Shown: positions 13,033 through 25,319 of the stretch, in pieces
How the letters are laid out: each line of letters opens with the position of its first letter
How positions within the stretch are numbered: the first letter of the stretch is position 1
DNA from: Diadophis punctatus similis
Lineage: Eukaryota; Chordata; Lepidosauria; Squamata; Dipsadidae
Assembly (NCBI GenBank): GCA_023053685.1
Contig: JALIGW010000283.1
Location: 1-64,000 of the forward strand
Direction: 5' to 3'
DNA: 64,000 nucleotides
Program-made: the position numbers and the translations under genes
The notes under the pieces: generated by a model
What the model was told of the DNA's origin: nothing
The model's database searches: none
What the model saw: only the letters and a program-made list of their open reading frames with translations

Positions 13033-15680
13033 TAACCCAGCATTCGCCTTAGGATTCAATTCAGCCCCAAAAACATCACTTTTGACAAACACCTCAGAAA
13101 TGAAAAAGAAACACATATTCCTGTTCCCCACAGGCTGGAAAGCTGAATTCTCGCTTGATTTTTGATTCCGAGCCTACCTGAAAAGCTAGCCCAAAGTCTA
13201 ACACAGCATTCGCCTTAGGATTCAATTCAGCCAAAAACATCACTTTTGACAAACACCTCAGAAATGAAAAAGAAACACATATTCCTGTTCCCCATGGGCT
13301 GGAAAGCCGAATTCTCGCTTGATTATTGATTCTGACCTTTCCCTGAAGAGCTAGCCCAAGGTCTAACACAGCATTCGCCTTATTTCTCAATTCAGCCCAA
13401 AAATATCACTTTGACAAACACCTCAGAAATGAAAAAGAAACACATATTCCTGTTCCCCATGGGCTGGAAAGCCGAATTCTCGCTTGATTTTCGATTACAA
13501 GCCTTCGCTGAAGAGCTAGCCCAAAGTCTAACACTGCATTCTCCTTATTTCTCAATTCAGCCCAAAAACATCACTTTTGACAAACACCTCAGAAATGAAA
13601 ATGAAACACATATTCCTGTTCCCCACAGGCTGGAAAGCTGAATTCTCGCTTGATTTTTGATTCCGAGCCTACCCTGAAAAGCTAGCCCAAAGTCTAACAC
13701 AGCATTCGCCTTAGGATTCAATTCAGCCCAAAAACATCACTTTTGACAAACACCTCAGAAATGAAAATGAAACACATATTCCTGTTCCCCACAGGCTGGA
13801 AGCTGAATTCTCGCTTGATTTTTGATTCCGAGCCTACCCTGAAAAGCTAGCCCAAAGTCTAACACAGCATTCGCCTTAGGATTCAATTCAGCCCAAAAAC
13901 ATCACTTTTGACAAACACCTCAGAAATGAAAATGAAACACATATTCCTGTTCCCCACAGGCTGGAAAGCTGAATTCTCGCTTGATTTTTGATTCCGAGCC
14001 TACCCTGAAAAGCTAGCCCAAAGTCTAACACAGCATTCGCCTTAGGATTCAATTCAGCCCAAAAACATCACTTTTGACAAACACCTCAGAAATGAAAAAG
14101 AAACACATATTCCTGTTCCCCATGGGCTGGAAAGCCGAATTCTCGCTTGATTATTGATTCTGACCTTTCCCTGAAGAGCTAGCGCAAGGTCTAACACAGC
14201 ATTCGCCTTATTTCTCAATTCAGCCCAAAAACATCACTTTTGACAAACACCTCAGAAATGAAAAAGAAACACATATTCCTGTTCCCCACGGGCTGGAAAG
14301 CTGAATTCTCGCTCAATTTTTGATTCTGAGCTTTCCCTGAAGAGCTAGCGCAAGGTCTAACACAGCATTCGCCTTATTTCTCAATTCAGCCCAAAACATC
14401 ACTTTTGACAAACACCTCAGAAATGAAAAAGAAACACATATTCCTGTTCCCCACGGGCTGGAAAGCCGAATTCTCGCTCAATTTTTGATTCCGACCTTTC
14501 CCTGAAGAGCTAGCCCAAGGTCTAACACAGCATTCGCCTTATTTCTCAATTCAGCCCAAAAACATCACTTTTGACAAACACCTCAGAATGAAAATGAAAC
14601 ACATATTCCTGTTCCCCACAGGCTGAAAGCTGAATTCTCGCTTGATTTTTGATTCCGAGCCTACCCTGAAAAGCTAGCCCAAAGTCTAACACAGCATTCG
14701 CCTTAGGATTCAATTCAGCCCAAAAACATCACTTTTGACAAACACCTCAGAAATGAAAAAGAAACACATATTCCTGTTCCCCACGGGCTGGAAAGCCGAA
14801 TTCTCGCTTGATTTCGATTCCAAGCCTTCCCTGAAGAGCTAGCCCAAGGTCTAACACAGCATTCGCCTTAGGATTCAATTCAGCCCAAAAACATCACTTT
14901 TGACAAACACCTCAGAAATGAAAAAGAAACACATATTCCTGTTCTCCACGGGCTGGAAAGCCGAATTCTCGCTTGATTTTCGATTCCAAGCCTTCCCTGA
15001 AGAGCTAGCCCAAGGTCTAACACAGCATTCGCCTTATTTCTCAATTCAGCCCAAAAACATCACTTTGACAAACACCTCAGAAATGAAAAAGAAACACATA
15101 TTCCTGTTCCCCACGGGCTGGAAAGCTGAATTCCTCGCTCAATTTTTGATTCCGACCTTTCCCTGAAGAGCTAGCCCAAGGTCTAACACAGCATTCGCCT
15201 TATTTCTCAATTCACCCCAAAAACATCACTTTTGACAAACACCTCAGAAATGAAAATGAAACACATATTCCTGTTCCCCACAGGCTGGAAAGCTGATTCT
15301 CGCTTGATTTTTGATTCCGAGCCTACCCTGAAAAGCTAGCCCAAAGTCTAACACAGCATTCGCCTTAGGATTCAATTCAGCCCAAAAACATCACTTTTGA
15401 CAAACACCTCAGAAATGAAAAAGAAACACATATTCCTGTTCCCCACAGGCTGGAAAGCCGAATTCTCGCTTGATTTTTGATTCCGACCTTTCCCTGAAGA
15501 GCTAGCCCAAGGTCTAACCCAGCATTCGCCTTTGGATTCAATTCAGCCCAAAAACATCACTTTTGACAAACACCTCAGAAATGAAAAAGAAACACATATT
15601 CCTGTTCCCCACAGGCTGGAAAGCCGAATTCTCGCTTGATTTTTGATTCCGACCTTTCCCTGAAGAGCTAGCCCAAGGTC
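13033..15680. repeat. 16-mer HOR, copy 1 (2648 bp)
   Basis: This copy is bounded by CTAACCCAGC markers. Internal markers recur at matching positions in the next two copies: ATTACAAGCC 13494, the AGCGCAAGG pair 14177 and 14349, and the otherwise rare TTCTGAGCTTTCC about 14325. Single-base indels are frequent, e.g. GGAAGCTG near 13800, CAGAATGAAAATG near 14586 and GGCTGAAAGC near 14624. Confidence 0.82.
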
Positions 15681-18495
15681 TAACCCAGCATTCGCCTTAG
15701 GATTCAATTCAGCCCAAAAACATCACTTTTGACAAACACCTCAGAAATGAAAAAGAAACACATATTCCTGTTCCCCACAGGCTGGAAAGCTGAATTCTCA
15801 CTTGATTTTTGATTCCGAGCCTACCCTGAAAAGCTAGCCCAAAGTCTAACACAGCATTCGCCTTAGGATTCAATTCAGCCCAAAAACATCACTTTTGACA
15901 AACACCTCAGAAATGAAAAAGAAACACATATTCCTGTTCCCCATGGGCTGGAAAGCCGAATTCTCGCTTGATTATTGATTCTGACCTTCCCTGAAGAGCT
16001 AGCCCAAGGTCTAACACAGCATTCGCCTTATTTCTCATTCAGCCCAAAAATATCACTTTTGACAAACACCTCAGAAATGAAAAAGAAACACATATTCCTG
16101 TTCCCCATGGGCTGGAAAGCCGAATTCTCGCTTGATTTTCGATTACAAGCCTTCGCTGAAGAGCTAGCCCAAAGACTAACACTGCATTCTCCTTATTTCT
16201 CAATTCAGCCCAAAAACATCACTTTTGACAAACACCTCAGAAATGAAAATGAAACACATATTCCTGTTCCCCACAGGCTGGAAAGCTGAATTCTCGCTTG
16301 ATTTTTGATTCCGAGCCTACCCTGAAAAGCTAGCCCAAAGTCTAACACAGCATTCGCCTTAGGATTCAATTCAGGCCCAAAAACATCACTTTTGACAAAC
16401 ACCTCAGAAATGAAAATGAAACACATATTCCTGTTCCCCACAGGCTGGAAAGCTGAATTCTCGCTTGATTTTTGATTCCGAGCCTACCCTGAAAAGCTAG
16501 CCCAAAGTCTAACACAGCATTCGCCTTAGGATTCAATTCAGCCCAAAAACATCACTTTTGACAAACACCTCAGAAATGAAAATGAAACACATATTCCTGT
16601 TCCCCACAGGCTGGAAAGCTGAATTCTCGCTTGATTTTTGATTCCGAGCCTACCCTGAAAAGCTAGCCCAAAGTCTAACACAGCATTCGCCTTAGGATTC
16701 AATTCAGCCCAAAAACATCACTTTTGACAAACACCTCAGAAATGAAAAAGAAACACATATTCCTGTTCCCCATGGGCTGGAAAGCCGAATTCTCGCTTGA
16801 TATTGATTCTGACCTTTCCCTGAAGAGCTAGCGCAAGGTCTAACACAGCATTCGCCTTATTTCTCAATTCAGCCCAAAAACATCACTTTTGACAAACACC
16901 TCAGAAATGAAAAAGAAACACATATTCCTGTTCCCCACGGGCTGGAAAGCCGAATTCTCGCTCAATTTTTGATTCTGAGCTTTCCCTGAAGAGCTAGCGC
17001 AAGGTCTAACACAGCATTCGCCTTATTTCTCAATTCAGCCAAAAACATCACTTTTGACAAACACCTCAGAAATGAAAAAGAAACACATATTCCTGTTCCC
17101 CACGGGCTGGAAAGCCGAATTCTCGCTCAATTTTTGATTCCGACCTTTCCCTGAAGAGCTAGCCCAAGGTCTAACACAGCATTCGCCTTATTTCTCAATT
17201 CAGCCCAAAAACATCACTTTTGACAAACACCTCAGAAATGAAAATGAAACACATATTCCTGTTCCCCACAGGCTGGAAAGCTGAATTCTCGCTTGATTTT
17301 TGATTCCGAGCCTACCCTGAAAAGCTAGCCCAAAGTCTAACACAGCATTCGCCTTAGGATTCAATTCAGCCCAAAAACATCACTTTTGACAAACACCTCA
17401 GAAATGAAAAAGAAACACATATTCCTGTTCCCCACGGGCTGGAAAGCCGAATTCTCGCTTGATTTTCGATTCCAAGCCTTCCCTGAAGAGCTAGCCCAAG
17501 GATTAACACAGCATTCGCCTTATTTCTCAATTCAGCCCAAAAACATCACTTTTGACAAACACCTCAGAAATGAAAAGAAACACATATTCCTGTTCCCCAC
17601 GGGCTGGAAAGCTGAATTCTCGCTCAATTTTTGATTCCGACCTTTCCCTGAAGAGCTAGCCCAAGGTCTAACACAGCATTCGCCTTATTTCTCAATTCAG
17701 CCCAAAAACATCACTTTTGACAAACACCTCAGAAATGAAAATGAAACACATATTCCTGTTCCCCACAGGCTGGAAAGCTGAATTCTCGCTTGATTTTTGA
17801 TTCCGAGCCTACACTGAAAAGCTAGCCCAAAGTCTAACACAGCATTCGCCTTAGGATTCATTCAGCCCAAAAACATCACTTTTGACAAAACACCTCAGAA
17901 ATGAAAAAGAAACACATATTCCTGTTCTCCACGGGCTGGAAAGCCGAATTCTCGCTTGATTTTCGATTCCAAGCCTTCCCTGAAGAGCTAGCCCAAGGTC
18001 TAACACAGCATTCGCCTTATTTCTCAATTCAGCCCAAAAACATCACTTTTGACAAACACCTCAGAAATGAAAAAGAAACACATATTCCTGTTCCCCACGG
18101 GCTGGAAAGCTGAATTCTCGCTCAATTTTTGATTCCGACCTTTCCCTGAAGAGCTAGCCCAAGGTCTAACACAGCATTCGCCTTATTTCTCAATTCAGCC
18201 CAAAAACATCACTTTTGACAAACACCTCAGAAATGAAAATGAACACATATTCCTGTTCCCCACAGGCTGGAAAGCTGAATTCTCGCTTGATTTTTGATTC
18301 CGAGCCTACCCTGAAAAGCTAGCCCAAAGTCTAACACAGCATTCGCCTTAGGATTCAATTCAGCCCAAAAACATCACTTTTGACAAACACCTCAGAAATG
18401 AAAAAGAAACACATATTCCTGTTCCCCATGGGCTGGAAAGCCGAATTCTCGCTCAATTTTTGATTCGACCTTTCCCTGAGAGCTAGCCCAAGGTC
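15681..18495. repeat. 17-mer HOR, copy 2 (2815 bp)
   Basis: This has the same marker series as copy 1 (ATTACAAGCC 16142, AGCGCAAGG 16831 and 16997, TTCTGAGCTTTCC about 16975). It is one monomer longer overall, from a different order after the TTCCAAGCC monomer: two of these follow each other directly in copies 1 and 3 but are separated here. It ends with a degraded stretch near 18460-18500 (TTGATTCGACC, CCTGAGAGC). Confidence 0.82.
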
Positions 18496-21142
18496 TAACC
18501 CAGCATTCGCCTTAGGATTCAATTCAGCCAAAAACATCACTTTTGACAAACACCTCAGAAATGAAAAAGAAACACATATTCCTGTTCCCCACAGGCTGGA
18601 AAGCTGAATTCTCGCTTGATTTTTGATTCCGAGCCTACCCTGAAAAGCTAGCCCAAAGTCTAACACAGCATTCGCCTTAGGATTCAATTCAGCCCAAAAA
18701 CATCACTTTTGACAAACACCTCAGAAATGAAAAGAAACACATATTCCTGTTCCCCATGGGCTGGAAAGCCGAATTCTCGCTTGATTATTGATTCTGACCT
18801 TTCCCTGAAGAGCTAGCCCAAGGTCTAACACAGCATTCGCCTTATTTCTCAATTCAGCCCAAAAATATCACTTTTGACAAACACCTCAGAAATGAAAAAG
18901 AAACACATATTCCTGTTCCCCATGGGCTGGAAAGCCGAATTCTCGCTTGATTTTCGATTACAAGCCTTCGCTGAAGAGCTAGCCCAAAGTCTAACACTGC
19001 ATTCTCCTTATTTCTCAATTCAGCCCAAAACATCACTTTTGACAAACACCTCAGAAATGAAAATGAAACACATATTCCTGTTCCCCACAGGCTGGAAAGC
19101 TGAATTCTCGCTTGATTTTTGATTCCGAGCCTACCCTGAAAAGCTAGCCCAAAGTCTAACACAGCATTCGCCTTAGGATTCAATTCAGCCCAAAACATCA
19201 CTTTTGACAAACACCTCAGAAATGAAAATGAAACACATATTCCTGTTCCCCACAGGCTGGAAAGCTGAATTCTCGCTTGATTTTTGATTCCGAGCCTACC
19301 CTGAAAAGCTAGCCCAAAGTCTAACACAGCATTCGCCTTAGGATTCAATTCAGCCCAAAAACATCACTTTTGACAAACACCTCAGAAATGAAAATGAAAC
19401 ACATATTCCTGTTCCCCACAGGCTGGAAAGCTGAATTCTCGCTTGATTTTTGATTCCGAGCCTACCCTGAAAAGCTAGCCCAAAGTCTAACACAGCATTC
19501 GCCTTAGGATTCAATTCAGCCCAAAAACATCACTTTTGACAAACACCTCAGAAATGAAAAAGAAACACATATTCCTGTTCCCCATGGGCTGGAAAGCCGA
19601 ATTCTCGCTTGATTATTGATTCTGACCTTTCCCTGAAGAGCTAGCGCAAGGTCTAACACAGCATTCGCCTTATTTCTCAATTCAGCCCAAAAACATCACT
19701 TTTGACAAACACCTCAGAAATGAAAAAGAAACACATATTCCTGTTCCCCACGGGCTGGAAAGCTGAATTCTCGCTCAATTTTTGATTCTGAGCTTTCCCT
19801 GAAGAGCTAGCGCAAGGTCTAACACAGCATTCGCCTTATTTCTCATTCAGCCCAAAAACATCACTTTTGACAAACACCTCAGAAATGAAAAAGAAACACA
19901 TATTCCTGTTCCCCACGGGCTGGAAAGCCGAATTCTCGCTCAATTTTTGATTCCGACCTTTCCCTGAAGAGCTAGCCCAAGGTCTAACACAGCATTCGCC
20001 TTATTTCTCAATTCAGCCCAAAAACATCACTTTTGACAAACACCTCAGAAATGAAAATGAAACACATATTCCTGTTCCCCACAGGCTGGAAAGCTGAATT
20101 CTCGCTTGATTTTTGATTCCGAGCCTACCCTGAAAAGCTAGCCCAAAGTCTAACACAGCATTCGCCTTAGGATTCAATTCAGCCCAAAAACATCACTTTT
20201 GACAAACACCTCAGAAATGAAAAAGAAACACATATTCCTGTTCCCCACGGGCTGGAAAGCCGAATTCTCGCTTGATTTTCGATTCCAAGCCTTCCCTGAA
20301 GAGCTAGCCCAAGGTGTAACACAGCATTCGCCTTAGGATTCAATTCAGCCCAAAAACATCACTTTTGACAAACACCTCAGAAATGAAAAAGAAACACATA
20401 TTCCTGTTCTCCACGGGCTGGAAAGCCGAATTCTCGCTTGATTTTCGATTCCAAGCCTTCCCTGAAGAGCTAGCCCAAGGTCTAACACAGCATTCGCCTT
20501 ATTTCTCAATTCAGCCCAAAAACATCACTTTTGACAAACACCTCAGAACTGAAAAAGAAACACATATTCCTGTTCCCCACGGGCTGGAAAGCTGAATTCT
20601 CGCTCAATTTTTGATTCCGACCTTTCCCTGAAGAGCTAGCCCAAGGTCTAACACAGCATTCGCCTTATTTCTCAATTCAGCCCAAAAACATCACTTTTGA
20701 CAAACACCTCAGAAATGAAAATGAAACACATATTCCTGTTCCCACAGGCTGGAAAGCTGAATTCTCGCTTGATTTTTGATTCCGAGCCTACCCTGAAAAG
20801 CTAGCCCAAAGTCTAACACAGCATTCGCCTTAGGATTCAATTCAGCCCAAAAACATCACTTTTGACAAACACCTCAGAAATGAAAAAGAAACACATATTC
20901 CTGTTCCCCATGGGCTGGAAAGCCGAATTCTCGCTCAATTTTTGATTCCGACCTTTCCCTGAAGAGCTAGCCCAAGGTCTACACAGCATTCGCCTTATTT
21001 CTCAATTCAGCCCAAAAACATCACTTTTGACAAACACCTCAGAAATGAAAAGAAACACATATTCCTGTTCCCCACAGGCTGGAAAGCCGATTCTCGCTTG
21101 ATTTTTGATTCCGACCTTTCCCTGAAGAGCTAGCCCAAGGTC
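18496..21142. repeat. 16-mer HOR, copy 3 (2647 bp)
   Basis: Markers are at 18957 (ATTACAAGCC), 19643 and 19810 (AGCGCAAGG) and about 19790 (TTCTGAGCTTTCC). This is the last block of section A; immediately after it the B markers begin. Two neighbouring TTCCAAGCC monomers lie near 20283 and 20449, as in copy 1. Confidence 0.82.
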
Positions 21143-21330
21143 TAACCCAGCATTCGCCTTAGGATTCAATTCAGCCCAAAAACATCACTTTTGACAAACA
21201 CCTCAGAAATGAAAAAGAAACACATATTCCTGTTCCCCACAGGCTGGAAAGCCGAATTCTCGCTTGATTTTTGATTCCGACCTTTCCCTGAAGAGCTAGC
21301 CCAAGTTCTAACACAGCATTCGCCTTAGGA
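21143..21330. repeat. Boundary between satellite sections A and B
   Basis: The last CCTGAAAAGCTAG monomer is near 20790 and the last CGCTCAATTTTT near 20935. The first GGACTCAATACAGCC is at about 21328, and from there that form recurs to the end of the window. The change falls inside the array with no intervening unique sequence and no loss of monomer phase. Confidence 0.75.
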
Positions 21331-22295
21331 CTCAATACAGCCAAAAACATCACTTTTGACAAACACCTCAGAAATGAAAAAGAAACACATATTCCTGTTC
21401 CCCACAGGCTGGAAAGCCGAATTCTCGCTTGATTTTCGATTCCGAGCCTACCCTGAAGAGCTAGCTCAAGGTCTAACACAGCATTCGCCTTATTTCTCAA
21501 TTCAGCCCAAAACATCACTTTTGACAAACACCTCAGAATTGAAAATGAAACACATATTCCTGTTCCCCATGTGTTGGAAAGCCAAATTCTCGCTTGATTT
21601 TCGATTCCGAGCCTACCCTGAAGAGCTAGCCCAAAGTCTAACACAGCATTCGCCTTAGGATTCAATTCAGCCCAAAAACATCACTTTTGACAAAAACCTC
21701 AGAAATGAAAAAGAAACACATATTCCTGTTCCCCACAGGCTGGGAAGCCGAATTCTCGCTTGAATTTTGATTCCGAGCCTACCCTGAAGAGCTAGCCCAA
21801 TGTCTAACACAGAATTCGCCTTATTTCTCAATTCAGCCCAAAAACATCACTTTTGACAAACACCTCAGAAATGAAAAAGAAACATATATTCCTGTTCCCC
21901 ACGGGCTGGAAAGCCGAATTCTTGCTTGAATTTCGATTCCGAGCCTACCCTGAAGAGCTAGCCCAAGGTCGAACACAGCATTCGCCTTATTTCTCAATTC
22001 AGCCCAAAAACATCACTTTTGACAAACACCTCAGAAATGAAAAAGAAACACATATTCCTGTTCCCCACGGGCTGGAAAGCCAAATTCTCGCTTGATTTTC
22101 GATTCCGAGCCTACCCTGAAGAGCTAGCCCAAGGTCTAACACAGCATTCGCCTTAGGACTCAATACAGCCAAAAACATGATTTTTGACAAACACCTCAGA
22201 AATGAAAATGAAACACATATTCCTGTTCCCCACAGGCTGGAAAGCCGAATTCCTCGCTTGATTTTTGATTCCGACCTTTCCCTGAAGAGCTAGCC
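21300..22295. repeat. 6-mer duplication, copy 1 (~996 bp)
   Basis: CAGAATTGAAAATG with CCATGTGTTGG is found at 21535 and again at 22531, an offset of 996 bp. AGCCCAAGTTCTAACAC and CCAATGTCTAACACAGAATTC flank it in both copies. The copy includes a GGCTGGGAAGCC variant near 21740 that reappears at 44,905 in a related block. Confidence 0.8.
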
Positions 22296-22890
22296 CAAGT
22301 TCTAACACAGCATTCGCCTTAGGACTCAATACAGCCAAAAACATCACTTTTGACAAACACCTCAGAAATGAAAAAGAAACACATATTCCTGTTCCCCACA
22401 GGCTGGAAAGCCGAATTCTCGCTTGATTTTCGATTCCGAGCCTACCCTGAAGAGCTAGCTCAAGGTCTAACACAGCATTCGCCTTATTTTCTCAATTCAG
22501 CCCAAAAACATCACTTTTGACAAACACCTCAGAATTGAAAATGAAACACATATTCCTGTTCCCCATGTGTTGGAAAGCCAAATTCTCGCTTGATTTTCGA
22601 TTCCGAGCCTACCCTGAAGAGCTAGCCCAAAGTCTAACACAGCATTCGCCTTAGGATTCAATTCAGCCCAAAACATCACTTTTGACAAAAACCTCAGAAA
22701 TGAAAAAGAAACACATATTCCTGTTCCCCACAGGCTGGAAGCCGAATTCTCGCTTGAATTTTGATTCCGAGCCTACCCTGAAGAGCTAGCCCAATGTCTA
22801 ACACAGAATTCGCCTTATTTCTCAATTCAGCCCAAAAACATCACTTTTGACAAACACCTCAGAAATGAAAAAGAAACATATATTCCTGTT
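22296..22890. repeat. 6-mer duplication, copy 2 (partial)
   Basis: This follows copy 1 at an offset of about 994-996 bp until near 22890, where it changes to a different variant inside one monomer. It carries small indels (GAATTCCTCGC near 22250, TTATTTTCTC near 22485, GGCTGGAAGCC near 22735). Confidence 0.75.
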
Positions 22891-23012
22891 CCCCACAGGC
22901 TGGAAAGCTGAATTCTCGCTTGATTTTCGATTCCGAGCCTACCCTGAAGAGCTAGCCCGAAGGCTAACACAGCATTCGCCTCAGTTCTCAATTCAGCCAA
23001 AAAGCATCACTT
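22847..23012. repeat. Hybrid monomer at an exchange point
   Basis: The start (AAACATATATTCCTG) is that of the monomer seen whole at 45012, 51304, 59593 and 62745. From about 22890 it continues as the next monomer along (CACAGGCTGGAAAGCTGAA, then GCCCGAAGGCTAAC), seen whole at 45178, 51470, 59759 and 62911. In those four places the two monomers are separate neighbours. Here they are fused, with loss of exactly one unit. Confidence 0.8.
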
Positions 23013-25319
23013 TTGACAAACACCTCAGAAATGAAAATGAAACACATATTCCTCTTCCCCACGTGCTGGAAAGCCGAATTCTCGCTTGATTTTCGATTCC
23101 GAGCCTACCCTGAAGAGCTAGCCCAAAGTCTAACACAGCATTCGCCTTAGTTCTCAATTCAGCCAAAAAGCATCACTTTTGACAAACATCTCAGAAATGA
23201 AAATGAAACACACATTCCTGTTCCCCACGGGCTGCAAAGCCGAATTCTCACTTGATTTTTGATTCCGACCTTTCCCTGAAGAGCTAGCCCAATGTCTAAC
23301 ACAGAATTCGCCTTATTTCTCAATTCAGCCCAAAAACATCACTTTTGACAAACACCTCAGAAATGAAAAAGAAACACATATTCCTGTTCCCCACGTGTTG
23401 GAAAGCCGAATTCTCGCTTGATTTTCAATTCCGAGCCTACCCTGAAGAGCTAGCCCAAAGTCTAACACTGCATTCGCCTTAGGATTCAATTCAGCCCAAA
23501 AACATCACTTTTGACAAACACCTCAGAAATGAAAAAGAAACACATATTCCTGTTCCCCACGTGTTGGAAAGCCAAATTCTCGCTTGATTTTCGATTCCGA
23601 GCCTACCCTGAAGAGCTAGCCGAAAGTCTAACACAGCATTCGCCTTAGGACTCAATACAGCCAAAAAACATGACTTTTGACAAACACCTCAGAAATGAAA
23701 ATGAAACACCTATTCCTGTTCCCCACAGGCTGGAAAGCCGAATTCTTGCTTGATTTTTGATTCCGACCTTTCCCTGAAGAGCTAGCCCAATGTCTAACAC
23801 TGCATTCACCTTAGTTCTCAATTCAGCCAAAAAACATCACTTTTGACAAACACATCAGAAATGAAAAAGAAACACATTCCTGTTCCCCACAGGCTGGAAA
23901 GCCGAATTCTCGCTTGATTTTTGATTCCGACCTTTCCCTGAAGAGCTAGCCCAAGGTCTAACACAGCATTCGCCTTAGGACTCAATACAGCCAAAAACAT
24001 CACTTTTGACAAACACCTCAGAAATGAAAAAGAAACACATATTCCTGTTCCCCACAGGCTGGAAAGCCGAATTCTCGCTTGATTTTTCATTCCGAGCCTA
24101 CCCTGAAGAGCTAGCTCAAGATCTAACACAGCATTCGCCTTATTTCTCAATTCAGCCCAAAAACATCACTTTTTACAAACACCTCAGAAATGAAAATGAA
24201 ACACATATTCCTGTTCCCCACGGTCTGGAAAGCCGAATTCTCGCTTGATTTTCGATTCTGAGCCTACCCTGAAGAGCTAGCCCAAAGTCTAACACTGCAT
24301 TCGCCTTAGGACTCAATACAGACAAAAAACATGACTTTTGACAAACACCTCAGAAATGAAAATGAAACACATATTCCTGTTCCCCACAGGCTGGAAAGCC
24401 GAATTCTCGCTTGATTTTCGATTCCGAGCCTATGCTGAAGAGCTAGCTCACGGTCTAACACAGCATTCGCCTTATTTCTCAATTCAGCCCAAAAACATCA
24501 CTTTTGACAAACACCTCAGAAATGAAAAAGAAACACATTCCAGTTCCCCATAGGCTGGAAAGCCAAATTCTCGCTTGATTTTCGATTCCGAGCCTACCCT
24601 GAAGAGCTAGCCCAAGGTCTAACACAGCATTCGCCTTAGGACTCAATACAGCCAAAAATATGACTTTTGACAAACACCTCAGAAATGAAAATGAAACACA
24701 TATTCCTGTTCCCCACAGGCTGGAAAGCCGAATTCTCGCTTGATTTTTGATTCCGACCTTTCCCTGAAGAGCTAGCCCAAGGTCTAACACAGCATTCGCC
24801 TTAGGACTCAATACAGCCAAAAACATCACTTTTGACAAACACCTCAGAAATGAAAAAGAAACACATATTCCTGTTCCCCACAGGCTGGAAAGCCGAACTC
24901 TCGCTTGATTTTCGATTCCGAGCCTACCCTGAAGAGGTAGCTCAAGGTCTAACACAGCATTCGCCTTATTTCTCAATTCAGCCCAAAAACATCACTTTTG
25001 ACAAACACCTCAGAAATGAAAATGAAACACATATTCCTGTTCCCCACGGGCTGGAAAGCCGAATTCTCGCTTGATTTTCGATTCTGAGCCTACCCTGAAG
25101 AGCTAGCCCAAAGTCTAACACTGCATTCGCCTTAGGACTCAATACAGCCAAAAATATGACTTTTGACAAACACCTCAGAAATGAAAATGAAACACATATT
25201 CCTGTTCCCCACAGGCTGGAAAGCCGAATTCTCGCTTGATTTTTGATTCCGACCTTTCCCTGAAGAGCTAGCCCAAGGTCTAACAGAGCATTCGCCTAAT
25301 TTCTAAATTCAGACCAAAA

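Larger units (their letters stand above)
1..21200. repeat. Array section A (variant family A)
   Basis: This section contains monomers with CCTGAAAAGCTAG, CGCTCAATTTTT, TTCCAAGCC, ATTACAAGCC, AGCGCAAGG and CAGAAAGGAAAAAG. The first two end near 20.8-20.9 kb and none of these forms a regular part of the array after about 21.2 kb. The markers GGACTCAATACAGCC, GAGCTAGCTCACGG and CACGTGTTGG, common later, do not occur as array markers here. Single-base indels are frequent, mostly in C or A runs, and dense in 1-5 kb and 11-21.2 kb. The 6.0-9.3 kb stretch is nearly free of them. Confidence 0.9.
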
